A stretch of 24,855 nt of DNA from JASFJH01 sp050117725. Lineage in GTDB: Bacteria; Pseudomonadota; Gammaproteobacteria; AKS1. The stretch is from positions 1 to 24,855 of the forward strand of contig JASFME010000009.1 of the NCBI GenBank assembly GCA_050117725.1. Direction: 5' to 3'. Below the pieces are notes generated by a model. It ran no database searches. It had not been told where the DNA came from and saw only the letters and a list, made by a program, of their open reading frames with translations. Every line of letters starts with the position of its first letter. Positions within the stretch are counted from its first letter, which is position 1. A program made the position numbers and the translations under genes. Positions 15,473 through 23,260 of this stretch are shown here, piece by piece.

Positions 15473-17779
15473 ATGTTAAACCTGCCACGTTTCGCAATGC
15501 GAAATGCGTCTAGATTAATAATAATGACAATGCTACAGACGCAGATCATCCAATTTATCCGCCACTGGCCAGTGTTGTTCAGTGCCCGTGGCACCGTCGT
15601 GGCCTTGTGCCTGCTGGCCATCATTCCGGCAACGCATGTGCCGTGGCTAAAAGTGATCGATGATGGCCTGTACCGTATGGCGGCCGACATCAGCGTCGAT
15701 CCACAGGGCAGTGACCGGCTCATGGTTCTGACCCTGCCACCCGCCGCCCGGGTTGAAGATTATGTCGATCCCCCACGACTCGCGCAGATCCGTGCCAGTG
15801 GCGCCATGGCCGTGGTGCTGATCACAAATCAGAATATCGTCGGACTGTCGGCTGATCTTGCCCGTTACGGGGTGATCGTCGGCCGCACCGCCAGCGCAGT
15901 TACTGGCAAGCTGGCGACAGGTACCTACGATTTCACCGCCGAGGGTATCGTCAACCGGCCACACGCTGATCCGTGGTATGTGCAGGCCCTGCGCCTCGTG
16001 CATGCGAGTCCGTCGCCGCTGGCATTACGCCAGGACGCCGTACCCGGTTACCGCAGCCTGCCTGTCGCCGATAGTTATGCCCTGGTCGATTACCCGCTGG
16101 TCTGGTATCGGCCCAGTGATGGTATGCAGGACCTGGTATCGTTTCTGTATAACAAACATGGTGATGCCCCGGCCCGTACCGATATCAGTCACAAGTTGCG
16201 TGGTCTGCACCTGCCGGCTACCCGTCTGCGGCCCGCTGTCAGCCAGTATGCCTTTCGTGACCTGATTGCCGACCGCGATTATTCCGCGCTACGAGACCGC
16301 ATTGTCCTGATCGGTAGCGCCGATGATCCGGCGATGATCAATGCCGCGACCATGCTTGATGACATGCTGGCCGGACAAACCGCGATGATCCCGTACTGGG
16401 CAGTATTGGTGAAGGCATTGCTGGCACTGTTTGCCATGAGCTATTTGTTGTTGCTTCATCGCCTGCGCGCGCAGACCAGCATGCTACTGACGTCAATTGC
16501 TGTGGGCGCGATCCTCGTCGCACAATTCGGTTTTATGCTCATCCAACAGGCCTGGTTACCGCTCGGCACGGTGCTGGCAGCACTCGTGCTCGGACACTTT
16601 ATTGTGTTTGCCTCTCACAAGCGTCATCAACAAACTATTGCCTTGTCCGCTAACCATGACATGACCTTGCGCACACTGGCGCGTTACCAGATTGATGGCG
16701 GTGAGCTGGAACATGCCCTTGTCACCCTGCAGCAGTCTGACAACAGTGACGAGGCGCTGGCCTTGCTGTACCGGTTGGGTATCGAGTACGAGCGGCAACG
16801 CAAATATACGCGGGCACTGGAATGCTTCAAGCACTTGCACAGCAGGCAACGCAATTACCAGGACGTGCGTGCGCGGATCAATACCCTTGAGCATGCCGGT
16901 GATCCAACCGGTACCCTCTCGGCCTTTAACGGTGCGCGGACCTTGATCATGCCGTCACACGGTGTGGAAACCCCCGTGCTTGGGCGTTACGAGATTGAAC
17001 GGGAACTCGGCCGCGGGGCGATGGGCGTGGTGTACCTCGGGCGCGATCCGAAAATCCAGCGGCAGGTCGCGATAAAGACCGTGGAGTTGAAACAGTTCAG
17101 TAGCTCTGAAGCACAGAATATTACGGCACGGTTTTTCCGCGAGGCGGAGGCCGCCGGTAAACTCAACCACCCGAACATCGTGACGATCTTCGACGCCGGC
17201 GAAGACGGCGACCTCGCCTACATCGCCATGGACTATGCCGCCGGCAAACCGCTCAGTACCTGGACTGCGCCGGACCAGTTACTGCCGATAGAAACCGTTT
17301 GCCATATCATCGCGCAGGTGGCACAGGCAATCGATTATGCGCACCGGCAAGGCATCGTGCACCGTGATATCAAGCCCGGTAATATTATCTATGACCCGGA
17401 TGATGAGCGTGTCCGTATTACGGACTTTGGTATCGCCCGTATTACGGACTCGAATGCCACGCGCACAGGTACGCTGCTCGGCAGCCCGTCGTACATGGCG
17501 CCTGAGCAGGTAACCCAGTCCAAAGTGGATGGCCGCGCGGATATCTTCAGCCTCGGTGTCACCCTGTACCAATTATTGACCGGCGAGTTACCGTTCCAGG
17601 GCGACAGCCTTGCCAGTGTGGCCTACCAGATCACAAACAAGAAACATAACAGCGTGCGCGAACTGCGACCTGAACTCAGCATCAAGATCACACGGATCGT
17701 GAACAAGGCCCTGCAGAAGAAACCGGAAAAACGCTACGAGTCTGCCGCTGATATGGCGACGGCCTTGCAGAAGGTTTGA
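15473..17779 (+). CDS. Membrane Ser/Thr protein kinase with CHASE2-like periplasmic sensor
   Basis: Hanks-type kinase of 768 residues from the first ATG. Order: transmembrane helix about 38-55; a periplasmic region about 56-300 resembling a divergent CHASE2 sensor, ending in ALRDRIVLIGSADD; three transmembrane helices about 306-330, 335-356 and 361-381; a TPR-like stretch about 425-475 (ALALLYRLGIEYERQRKYTR); the kinase domain 505-768. Kinase motifs are complete: glycine loop GRGAMG (513-518), K535, HRDIKPGN (630-637), DFG (651-653), GSPSYMAPEQ (670-679). It is an RD kinase, with T663, T665 and T667 in the activation loop. Four helices put both ends in the cytoplasm. The start is uncertain: no clear ribosome site, and ATGs at 15497, 15524 and 15530 are alternatives. 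Phosphatase and FHA genes follow directly. Substrates unknown. Confidence 0.9.
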   Translation: MLNLPRFAMRNASRLIIMTMLQTQIIQFIRHWPVLFSARGTVVALCLLAIIPATHVPWLKVIDDGLYRMAADISVDPQGSDRLMVLTLPPAARVEDYVDPPRLAQIRASGAMAVVLITNQNIVGLSADLARYGVIVGRTASAVTGKLATGTYDFTAEGIVNRPHADPWYVQALRLVHASPSPLALRQDAVPGYRSLPVADSYALVDYPLVWYRPSDGMQDLVSFLYNKHGDAPARTDISHKLRGLHLPATRLRPAVSQYAFRDLIADRDYSALRDRIVLIGSADDPAMINAATMLDDMLAGQTAMIPYWAVLVKALLALFAMSYLLLLHRLRAQTSMLLTSIAVGAILVAQFGFMLIQQAWLPLGTVLAALVLGHFIVFASHKRHQQTIALSANHDMTLRTLARYQIDGGELEHALVTLQQSDNSDEALALLYRLGIEYERQRKYTRALECFKHLHSRQRNYQDVRARINTLEHAGDPTGTLSAFNGARTLIMPSHGVETPVLGRYEIERELGRGAMGVVYLGRDPKIQRQVAIKTVELKQFSSSEAQNITARFFREAEAAGKLNHPNIVTIFDAGEDGDLAYIAMDYAAGKPLSTWTAPDQLLPIETVCHIIAQVAQAIDYAHRQGIVHRDIKPGNIIYDPDDERVRITDFGIARITDSNATRTGTLLGSPSYMAPEQVTQSKVDGRADIFSLGVTLYQLLTGELPFQGDSLASVAYQITNKKHNSVRELRPELSIKITRIVNKALQKKPEKRYESAADMATALQKV

Positions 17780-17789
17780 GGCACTCGCG

Positions 17790-18536
17790 ATGATGCACTA
17801 TGCCATATATGGTGAATCGGATACCGGCCGGGTCCGCGCGCGCAATGAGGACAGTATTGACTGGTACCATGACAGCGATGGCCATACTGTGCTCGCCGTG
17901 CTCGCCGACGGGGTAGGTGGCACTACTGGTGGCGAGGTGGCGAGCCAGCTGGCAGTCGAGGCTGTGCGTAGCAAAACGCTCGAACTCATGCGCGATGCCA
18001 CCGGATGCCAGCCACAGGCCCTGTTACAGCAGGCCATTGCCGAGGCCAACCACATCGTGTTCGAGGGCCGCCAGAAAACTCCCGAACTGGCACAGATGGC
18101 AACCACGCTCGTCGCCGGCCTTGCCTGCGATGAGCGGCTGGTCATCGCACATATCGGTGATTCGCGTTGCTACCGTCTGCGCGGTGACGAGTTTGTGGCA
18201 CTGACACGCGATGATACCCTTACCGAGCAAATGGTCGAAGAAGGCGTGATCACGGCTGAACAGAAAGAAGGTTCCGGTTTCAATCATATTCTCACACGCT
18301 CGCTCGGCAGCCAGGACCAGGTCGAGGCCCATATCCGGCAACTGGAGACACAAGCCGGGGATGTTTACCTGTTTTGTTCGGATGGACTGAGCGGTATGCT
18401 TGATGATGATGCAATTCATAACATACTCCGGGGAGCCGAGAGTCCTTCCCGCGCCAGCGATGAACTGATTCGCCAGGCCAATGCCGCCGGTGGTGATGAC
18501 AATATATCCGTATTAATACTTGAGTGTTCACAATAG
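17790..18536 (+). CDS. PP2C-type protein phosphatase
   Basis: Metal-dependent Ser/Thr phosphatase of 248 residues, similar in layout to Stp1/PppA. Motifs with metal-binding acids: ARNEDS (E20, D21), ADGVGG (D40, G41), GDSRCYRL (123-130), SDGLSGMLDDDAI (D198) and GGDDN (D236, D237). Cytoplasmic, without signal or membrane segment. It starts 10 bases after the kinase stop, with GAGG at 17778-17781 as ribosome site, so the pair is surely co-transcribed. Probable role: dephosphorylating the kinase and its substrates. The same kinase/phosphatase pairing controls type VI secretion in Pseudomonas, but no secretion genes are here. Confidence 0.94.
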   Translation: MMHYAIYGESDTGRVRARNEDSIDWYHDSDGHTVLAVLADGVGGTTGGEVASQLAVEAVRSKTLELMRDATGCQPQALLQQAIAEANHIVFEGRQKTPELAQMATTLVAGLACDERLVIAHIGDSRCYRLRGDEFVALTRDDTLTEQMVEEGVITAEQKEGSGFNHILTRSLGSQDQVEAHIRQLETQAGDVYLFCSDGLSGMLDDDAIHNILRGAESPSRASDELIRQANAAGGDDNISVLILECSQ

Positions 18537-18549
18537 CAGGAGACACGGC

Positions 18550-18918
18550 ATGGCAAAGCTTGTACTTATGGTCGATGGTGTCGGCGTCAATCAATTCGAA
18601 CTGAAAGGTTCGAAACTGACGATTGGTCGCTCAACAGACAGTGATGTGCATATCGACGACCTTGCGGTAAGCAGTCGGCATGCCGAGGTCGAAGTGAACC
18701 AGGATGAGAATTTCGGCAACATGACGTACTGGGTCAATGACCTGGGCAGTACCAACAAGACCTTTGTCAATGATGCCGAGGTCAGCCGCCATCGCCTGCA
18801 TAACAACGATATCATCCGCATCGGCTGGAACGAGTTCAAGTTTGTTGACGAGAACGAGGTCGATACCGAGAAGACTGCCTATATCCTGCAGGACACGAAC
18901 ACCCCCACGGACTTCTGA
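18550..18918 (+). CDS. Small FHA-domain protein
   Basis: Forkhead-associated domain protein of 122 residues, almost only the domain. FHA domains bind phosphothreonine peptides. Conserved binding residues are visible: GRS at 26-28, SSRH with S42, R43, H44, and LGSTNKTFVN with N69. The C-terminal tail after the domain (103-122) has five Thr (T106, T109, T116, T118, T120) and no known domain. The ATG at 18550 follows AGGAG with 7-base spacing; an upstream in-frame TTG at 18520 overlaps the phosphatase gene and is unlikely. As the third gene of the cassette it is probably a reader of the kinase's phosphothreonines. Confidence 0.92.
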   Translation: MAKLVLMVDGVGVNQFELKGSKLTIGRSTDSDVHIDDLAVSSRHAEVEVNQDENFGNMTYWVNDLGSTNKTFVNDAEVSRHRLHNNDIIRIGWNEFKFVDENEVDTEKTAYILQDTNTPTDF

Positions 18919-18948
18919 TCTCCGACAGACTATGAGAGCATGTGAGAC

Positions 18949-20166
18949 ATGGAAAAGCTCTCACTGACCTTCATTGTCATCGGCGCACTGCTACTGGCCG
19001 GGCTGCTTATAAATACGCTTGGCCGTCGTACCCGCCTGCCGCGCGTCACCCTGTTACTGATATTCGGTTTCGCTATTGGTCCGACAGGTTTCGATATCCT
19101 GCCCGATAATACCCGCAACTGGTTCCCGTTTATTGCCAACCTGGCACTGGCCATGATTGGTTTTCTGCTCGGCGAAAAGCTAAGCCGGCATAATCTGCAA
19201 CAGCATGGCCGCTATATCATCATTATATCGCTGGCCGTGGTAATCATGACCACGCTGGTCATGTTCGGTGGTTTGTGGATGATCGGCGTGCCTGCCGGCA
19301 TGGCGCTGTTGCTCGCCGGTATTGCCACGGCGACAGACCCTGTCGCAACCTCGGATGTTGTCCGGGAACTAAAGTCAGGTGGTCGTTTTACTTCCGTATT
19401 ACTTGGTATCGTTGCGGTCGATGATGCCTGGGGCCTGATCCTGTTCAGTGTATTGTTGTCCATCGGGCACATTCTCAATGGCGATGGCACCGCTAACGGT
19501 ACTATTCTTTTGCACGGTCTGTGGGAGCTGGTCGGTGCTATCGGTCTCGGCGTGCTGCTCGGCCTGCCCATGAGTTACCTGACAGGCCGCCTGCGCCGCG
19601 GCGAATTTACACTCATAGAGGCCCTCGGCATGGTGTTCCTGTGTACCGGCCTGGCGATGCATCTGGAAGTCTCCTACCTGCTGGCAACCGTGGTCATGGG
19701 GACGACGGTGGCTAACATTGCGCATCATTCGCAACGGCCGTTTCACGCTATAGCCGATATCGAAATGCCGATACTGATCCTGTTCCTCGTTCTGGCCGGG
19801 GCCTCGCTACAACCAGCGATGCTCGAAACGGCGGGCTTGATCGGTGCTGGCTATGTCGTATTGCGTATTGCCGGTCGGCTTGCAGGAGGCTGGCTCGGCG
19901 GCATTATGGTAAGAGACATTACTTGCGGCAAATGGACCGGCATCGGCCTGATGCCGCAGGCGGGTGTTGCCACGGCCATGGCGCTCGTGTCGTTGCAGCA
20001 TTTTCCGCAATGGGGGGAAACAATCCTGCCGATCGTGATCGCCACAACCGTATTGTTCGAGATCGTTGGCCCGATCCTGACGCGTTACGCCTTGCGTCAC
20101 AGCGGGGAGGCGGAACAGGGTGAACAAGAACGTGCCGGTAAGGGCAAGACGTTGCGTCAGGAATAA
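18949..20166 (+). CDS. Cation/proton antiporter (Na_H_Exchanger fold)
   Basis: Polytopic membrane transporter of 405 residues with about 11-13 hydrophobic segments, exchanging a monovalent cation (Na+ or K+) for protons. Family landmarks: PRVTLLLIFGFAIGPTGFD near the N-terminus, LAGIATATDPVATSDVVRE with TDP at 129-131, and GIVAVDDAWGLILFS with D158-D159. A paired Asp at that site is typical of electrogenic antiporters, so proton:cation stoichiometry above one is an inference. It ends in a short charged tail (EAEQGEQERAGKGKTLRQE) and lacks the RCK/TrkA-N domain of KefB/KefC. Thirty bases after the FHA gene, same direction, so likely the last gene of the cassette. Confidence 0.88.
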   Translation: MEKLSLTFIVIGALLLAGLLINTLGRRTRLPRVTLLLIFGFAIGPTGFDILPDNTRNWFPFIANLALAMIGFLLGEKLSRHNLQQHGRYIIIISLAVVIMTTLVMFGGLWMIGVPAGMALLLAGIATATDPVATSDVVRELKSGGRFTSVLLGIVAVDDAWGLILFSVLLSIGHILNGDGTANGTILLHGLWELVGAIGLGVLLGLPMSYLTGRLRRGEFTLIEALGMVFLCTGLAMHLEVSYLLATVVMGTTVANIAHHSQRPFHAIADIEMPILILFLVLAGASLQPAMLETAGLIGAGYVVLRIAGRLAGGWLGGIMVRDITCGKWTGIGLMPQAGVATAMALVSLQHFPQWGETILPIVIATTVLFEIVGPILTRYALRHSGEAEQGEQERAGKGKTLRQE

Positions 20167-20175
20167 CGCAACGTC
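20148..20175 (+). repeat. 10-bp inverted repeat across the antiporter stop codon
   Basis: GACGTTGCGT (20148-20157) and ACGCAACGTC (20166-20175) are perfect arms around an 8-base loop; the antiporter stop codon TAA (20164-20166) is at the loop edge. No T run follows. It may be a hairpin terminator or stabiliser, or mark the deletion junction with the permease remnant that begins 4 bases later. Confidence 0.65.
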
Positions 20176-20178
20176 ACG

Positions 20179-20541
20179 TTGGCAGTCATCAGCCTGCTCG
20201 TGAACGGTATCGGTATTATGAACATTATGCTTGTGTCAGTCACCGAACGCACACGCGAGATTGGCATCCGTCTGGCCATCGGTGCCCTCGAACGGGAAGT
20301 GCTGCTACAGTTCCTTGTCGAAGCGGTCGTGCTGTCGTCGTTTGGTGGCGTCATCGGCATCATGGTCGCGGTGGGCGGTACCTTCGGCCTGGCCTCCCTC
20401 ATGAACGGCCCGGTCGTGCTCAACCCCGGCATTATGTTGCTGGCCTTTTTGTTTTCTGCCGCAGTCGGTGTGATCTTCGGGTTTTACCCGGCGCGCAAGG
20501 CGGCGCGCCTGGATCCCATCGACGCCCTGCGTTACGAATAA
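20179..20541 (+). pseudogene. MacB/FtsX-type ABC transporter permease, C-terminal remnant
   Basis: Only the last 120 residues of a permease of about 400 are present. The signature GIGIMNIMLVSVTERTREIG, then IRLAIGALEREVLLQFLVEA and the end FGFYPARKAARLDPIDALRY are typical of MacB-type permeases. The periplasmic domain, first transmembrane helix and ATPase are missing, and no ABC ATPase gene is near it apart from modC. The frame opens with TTG at 20179 without ribosome site and has a stop 5 codons upstream (the antiporter's TAA). Three membrane helices remain. It is best read as a broken gene after a 5' deletion; the reading frame is still open, so the event may be recent. Confidence 0.85.
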
Positions 20542-20634
20542 GGCTGTTCAATGCGATACATGTACAGGGGGAACCACTTTCAGATAAACTTCGCGATGGA
20601 AGTGGTGGCGACGCACAGATTCCTGAATCAGCGC

Positions 20635-21390
20635 ATGCGGATACATATCTTTCTTTCTACGCTGCTGTCGGCAGCTGCAATGTTACTCACCCCTGGTCAG
20701 GCCAGTGCTGAACAAATACGCATCGCAGTGGCAAGCAATTTCGTTGATACTCTGAAAGCCATTGCAGAACCTTTCGAGACTCATACCGGGCATAACGTGA
20801 CGCTGATCGTGGGTTCAACCGGCAAGCACTATGCACAGATCAAGCAAGGCGCGCCGTTTGATGTTTTCTTCGCCGCTGATAGCAACCGACCGATGTTGCT
20901 GGAAAACGAGGGCGATGCCGTAGCCGGCAGCCGGATTACCTATGCGCTGGGCAAGATCGTATTGTGGAGTCCGAAGGCCGGTTATGTTGATGCGCAAGGC
21001 AGGATCCTGGAAAGAGGGGATTTTCGTTACCTGGCAATTGCCAACCCCGAACTCGCACCTTACGGCAAGGCGGCGCAGCAAGTCCTGCAGACGCGCGGCT
21101 TATGGGGTCAACTCAAGGCACGCCTCGTAAGGGGAGAAAATATTGGCCAGACCTTCCAGTTTGTGAAAAGCGGCAATGCCGAGCTTGGCTTCGTCGCGTA
21201 CTCGCAGGTAAAGCGTCCCGCTCAGCCATTGGCAGGCTCGCTGTGGCAAGTGCCGCAGACGCTGTACACACCCATCGAACAGCAAGCCGTGTTGTTACGG
21301 GAGAGTGATGCAACCCGCGCCTTTATGTTATATGTGCGCAGTGATGACGCGTTGAAGATCATCCATGATTATGGCTACGATACACCGTAA
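20635..21390 (+). CDS. modA: Molybdate ABC transporter, periplasmic binding protein
   Basis: Captures molybdate (possibly tungstate) in the periplasm for ModBC. From the ATG at 20635 it has 251 residues with a signal peptide MRIHIFLSTLLSAAAMLL...ASA cleaved near residue 25. ModA features: IRIAVASNFVDTL, NVTLIVGSTGKHYAQI, GAPFDVFFAADSNRPMLL, and LGFVAYSQV near the C-terminus. The frame is open back to an ATG at 20551, which has a TAAGG ribosome site at proper distance but would put 28 polar residues before the signal; I prefer 20635, though that ATG has no clear ribosome site. The stop overlaps the modB start by one base. Confidence 0.92.
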   Translation: MRIHIFLSTLLSAAAMLLTPGQASAEQIRIAVASNFVDTLKAIAEPFETHTGHNVTLIVGSTGKHYAQIKQGAPFDVFFAADSNRPMLLENEGDAVAGSRITYALGKIVLWSPKAGYVDAQGRILERGDFRYLAIANPELAPYGKAAQQVLQTRGLWGQLKARLVRGENIGQTFQFVKSGNAELGFVAYSQVKRPAQPLAGSLWQVPQTLYTPIEQQAVLLRESDATRAFMLYVRSDDALKIIHDYGYDTP

Positions 21391-22070
21391 TGCTGGCTGA
21401 AGCCGACCTTACTGCGCTTGCGATCACCCTGAAACTCGCGGTAGTAACAACCGTGGTCCTGTTATTACTGGGCACGCCACTTGCCTGGTGGCTGGCACGC
21501 AGCCACTGGCGGTTCAAGTTCCTGCTCGAGGCAGTGGTGGCCCTGCCAATCGTGTTGCCACCGACCGTGCTGGGTTTCTACCTGCTTATAGCCCTCGGTC
21601 CGCATGGCCCGGTGGGCGGACTTATGACATCGCTGGGTGGCAGGCCACTTGCCTTCACCTTTAGCGGCCTTGTCATTGGCTCGGTCATCTATTCGATGCC
21701 GTTTGTTATCCAGCCACTGCAAAATGCCTTTACCGCCGTCGGTCAGCGCCCTCTGGAAGTGGCCGCCACGCTGCGTGCCTCACCACTGGATCGTTTCTTT
21801 ACGGTGGCGCTGCCACTGGCGCGCCCCGGCTTTATTACCGCCGCGGTGCTTGGTTTTGCCCACACGCTGGGCGAATTCGGCGTGGTGTTGATGATAGGCG
21901 GTAATATCCCCGGCGAAACCCGGGTCGTGTCTATCGCCATTTATGATCATGTCGAGGGTCTTGAATACATGCACGCTCACTGGTTGTCGGGCTTACTGCT
22001 ACTGATGTCATTCCTCTTGTTGATTACGGTATACGCACTTAACCGTCGTTTCCGGGTGATACAGCCGTGA
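21390..22070 (+). CDS. modB: Molybdate ABC transporter permease
   Basis: Inner-membrane channel subunit of the molybdate importer, 226 residues with about five or six transmembrane helices. The cytoplasmic EAA loop that docks on ModC is EVAATLRASPLDRFFTVALP, from about residue 122, followed by LARPGFITAAVLGFAHTLGEFG. The ModB-typical PIVLPPTVLGFYLL lies near residue 53. The start overlaps the modA stop (TAATG) and the stop overlaps the modC start (GTGA), so all three should be translated from one mRNA in fixed ratio. Confidence 0.95.
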   Translation: MLAEADLTALAITLKLAVVTTVVLLLLGTPLAWWLARSHWRFKFLLEAVVALPIVLPPTVLGFYLLIALGPHGPVGGLMTSLGGRPLAFTFSGLVIGSVIYSMPFVIQPLQNAFTAVGQRPLEVAATLRASPLDRFFTVALPLARPGFITAAVLGFAHTLGEFGVVLMIGGNIPGETRVVSIAIYDHVEGLEYMHAHWLSGLLLLMSFLLLITVYALNRRFRVIQP

Positions 22071-23134
22071 CCATCGACGCCAGATTTCAGATCGAGAAGG
22101 GTGGCTTTATGCTCGATGTTGACCTGAACCTGCCTGCCCGCGGCATCAGTGTGTTGTTCGGCCCGTCGGGCTGTGGCAAGACCACATTGCTACGTGCGAT
22201 CGCCGGGCTTGACCGTTATCGCGATGGTTTTCTCAAAGTGGGTGACATGATCTGGCAAGAAGGCGATCTGTTTGTCCCGCCGCACCGACGTCCCATGGGT
22301 TATGTCTTCCAGGAGGCCAGCCTGTTCGCACATCTCACCGTGAGACGCAATCTCGAGTATGGCGTCAAACGACTGCCAAGGGCAGAGCGTAAACTGTCGG
22401 TGGAGCAGGCCATTGAACTGCTGGATATCGGGGCGCTGTTGGCGCGCAAACCTGATACCTTGTCGGGTGGCGAACGCCAAAGGGTGGCGATCGCGCGGGC
22501 ACTGGCCGTCAGCCCCAGGCTGTTGTTGATGGATGAACCCCTGGCCGCATTGGACCTGGAACGTAAACATGAGATCCTGCCTTATCTTGAGTCCCTGCAT
22601 CAGGCGCTCGATATCCCGCTGATCTATGTCAGTCATTCCCCCGATGAAGTAGCGCGTCTCGCGGACCATCTTGTGTTGCTCGATGCAGGCAGGATCCGGG
22701 CCTCGGGTGCGATCAGCGACATGTTGACCCGGCTCGATCTGCCCCTTGCCCACGACAGCGATGCGGCAGCGCTTATTGAAGCGACTGTGGCCGGTCATGA
22801 CGAGGACTATCATCTGACGTACCTGGATTTTGCCGGTGGACGGTTTACCGTGATACGCAAGGCATTGCCGCCGGGCAGTACGGTACGATTGCGCGTCGCT
22901 GCACGCGATGTCAGCCTGACTCTTGAGCCCCAGACCGACACCAGTATCCTGAATATATTCCCCGCCATCATTGATGAAGTAATTCCTGAGGGACAGGCGC
23001 AGGTGACGGTACGGTTGATGGTGGGAAATGTGCCTATGTTGGCCCGGGTGACGCGCAAATCCGCCTCGCTACTGGATTTAAAACCCGGCAAATGCGTGTA
23101 TGCCCAGGCGAAAAGTGTTGCCTTGTTGTCCTGA
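22067..23134 (+). CDS. modC: Molybdate ABC transporter ATPase
   Basis: ATP-hydrolysing subunit of the molybdate importer, 355 residues. Walker A GPSGCGKTT (32-40), Q-loop in GYVFQEASLF, signature LSGGERQRVAIARAL (about 131-145), Walker B LLLMDEPLAALD (about 149-160), and switch histidine in YVSHSPDEVARL. The C-terminal region from about 285 is a MOP/TOBE domain (ILNIFPAIIDEVIPEGQAQ) that binds molybdate in homologs and can inhibit transport when the cell is replete. Start is GTG at 22067, overlapping modB by 4 bases. Confidence 0.96.
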   Translation: MTIDARFQIEKGGFMLDVDLNLPARGISVLFGPSGCGKTTLLRAIAGLDRYRDGFLKVGDMIWQEGDLFVPPHRRPMGYVFQEASLFAHLTVRRNLEYGVKRLPRAERKLSVEQAIELLDIGALLARKPDTLSGGERQRVAIARALAVSPRLLLMDEPLAALDLERKHEILPYLESLHQALDIPLIYVSHSPDEVARLADHLVLLDAGRIRASGAISDMLTRLDLPLAHDSDAAALIEATVAGHDEDYHLTYLDFAGGRFTVIRKALPPGSTVRLRVAARDVSLTLEPQTDTSILNIFPAIIDEVIPEGQAQVTVRLMVGNVPMLARVTRKSASLLDLKPGKCVYAQAKSVALLS

Positions 23135-23136
23135 AC

Positions 23137-23163
23137 CCGGTTTCATAGGAAGAACCGGATTTA
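23137..23163 (+). terminator. Weak terminator candidate after modC
   Basis: CCGGTT (23137-23142) and AACCGG (23153-23158) form a 6-base stem with a 10-base loop right after the modC stop, followed by ATTTA. The T run is poor, so this may only be a 3' end stabiliser. Confidence 0.3.
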
Positions 23164-23260
23164 CAGAGAAATATTTTTCAGTATGAGTAAAATCTTTTTA
23201 TGGTATTTGTTTGATACTACCGTTAAGCGACATTGATATGGATTTGATGGAGGCAGGCGG

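Noticed and set aside
14896..15723. Open frame of 275 codons on the - strand across the der/kinase boundary
   Set aside because: It is antisense to the conserved der KH domain and the kinase N-terminus, resembles no family I know, and looks like a high-GC shadow frame.
15473..18918. Kinase/PP2C/FHA trio as part of a type VI secretion locus
   Set aside because: No tss, hcp, vgrG or clpV genes in the window; the neighbours are der and an antiporter.
20179..20541. MacB-like fragment as part of the molybdate transporter
   Set aside because: modB already provides the permease with its EAA loop, and the fragment belongs to the unrelated MacB/FtsX permease type.
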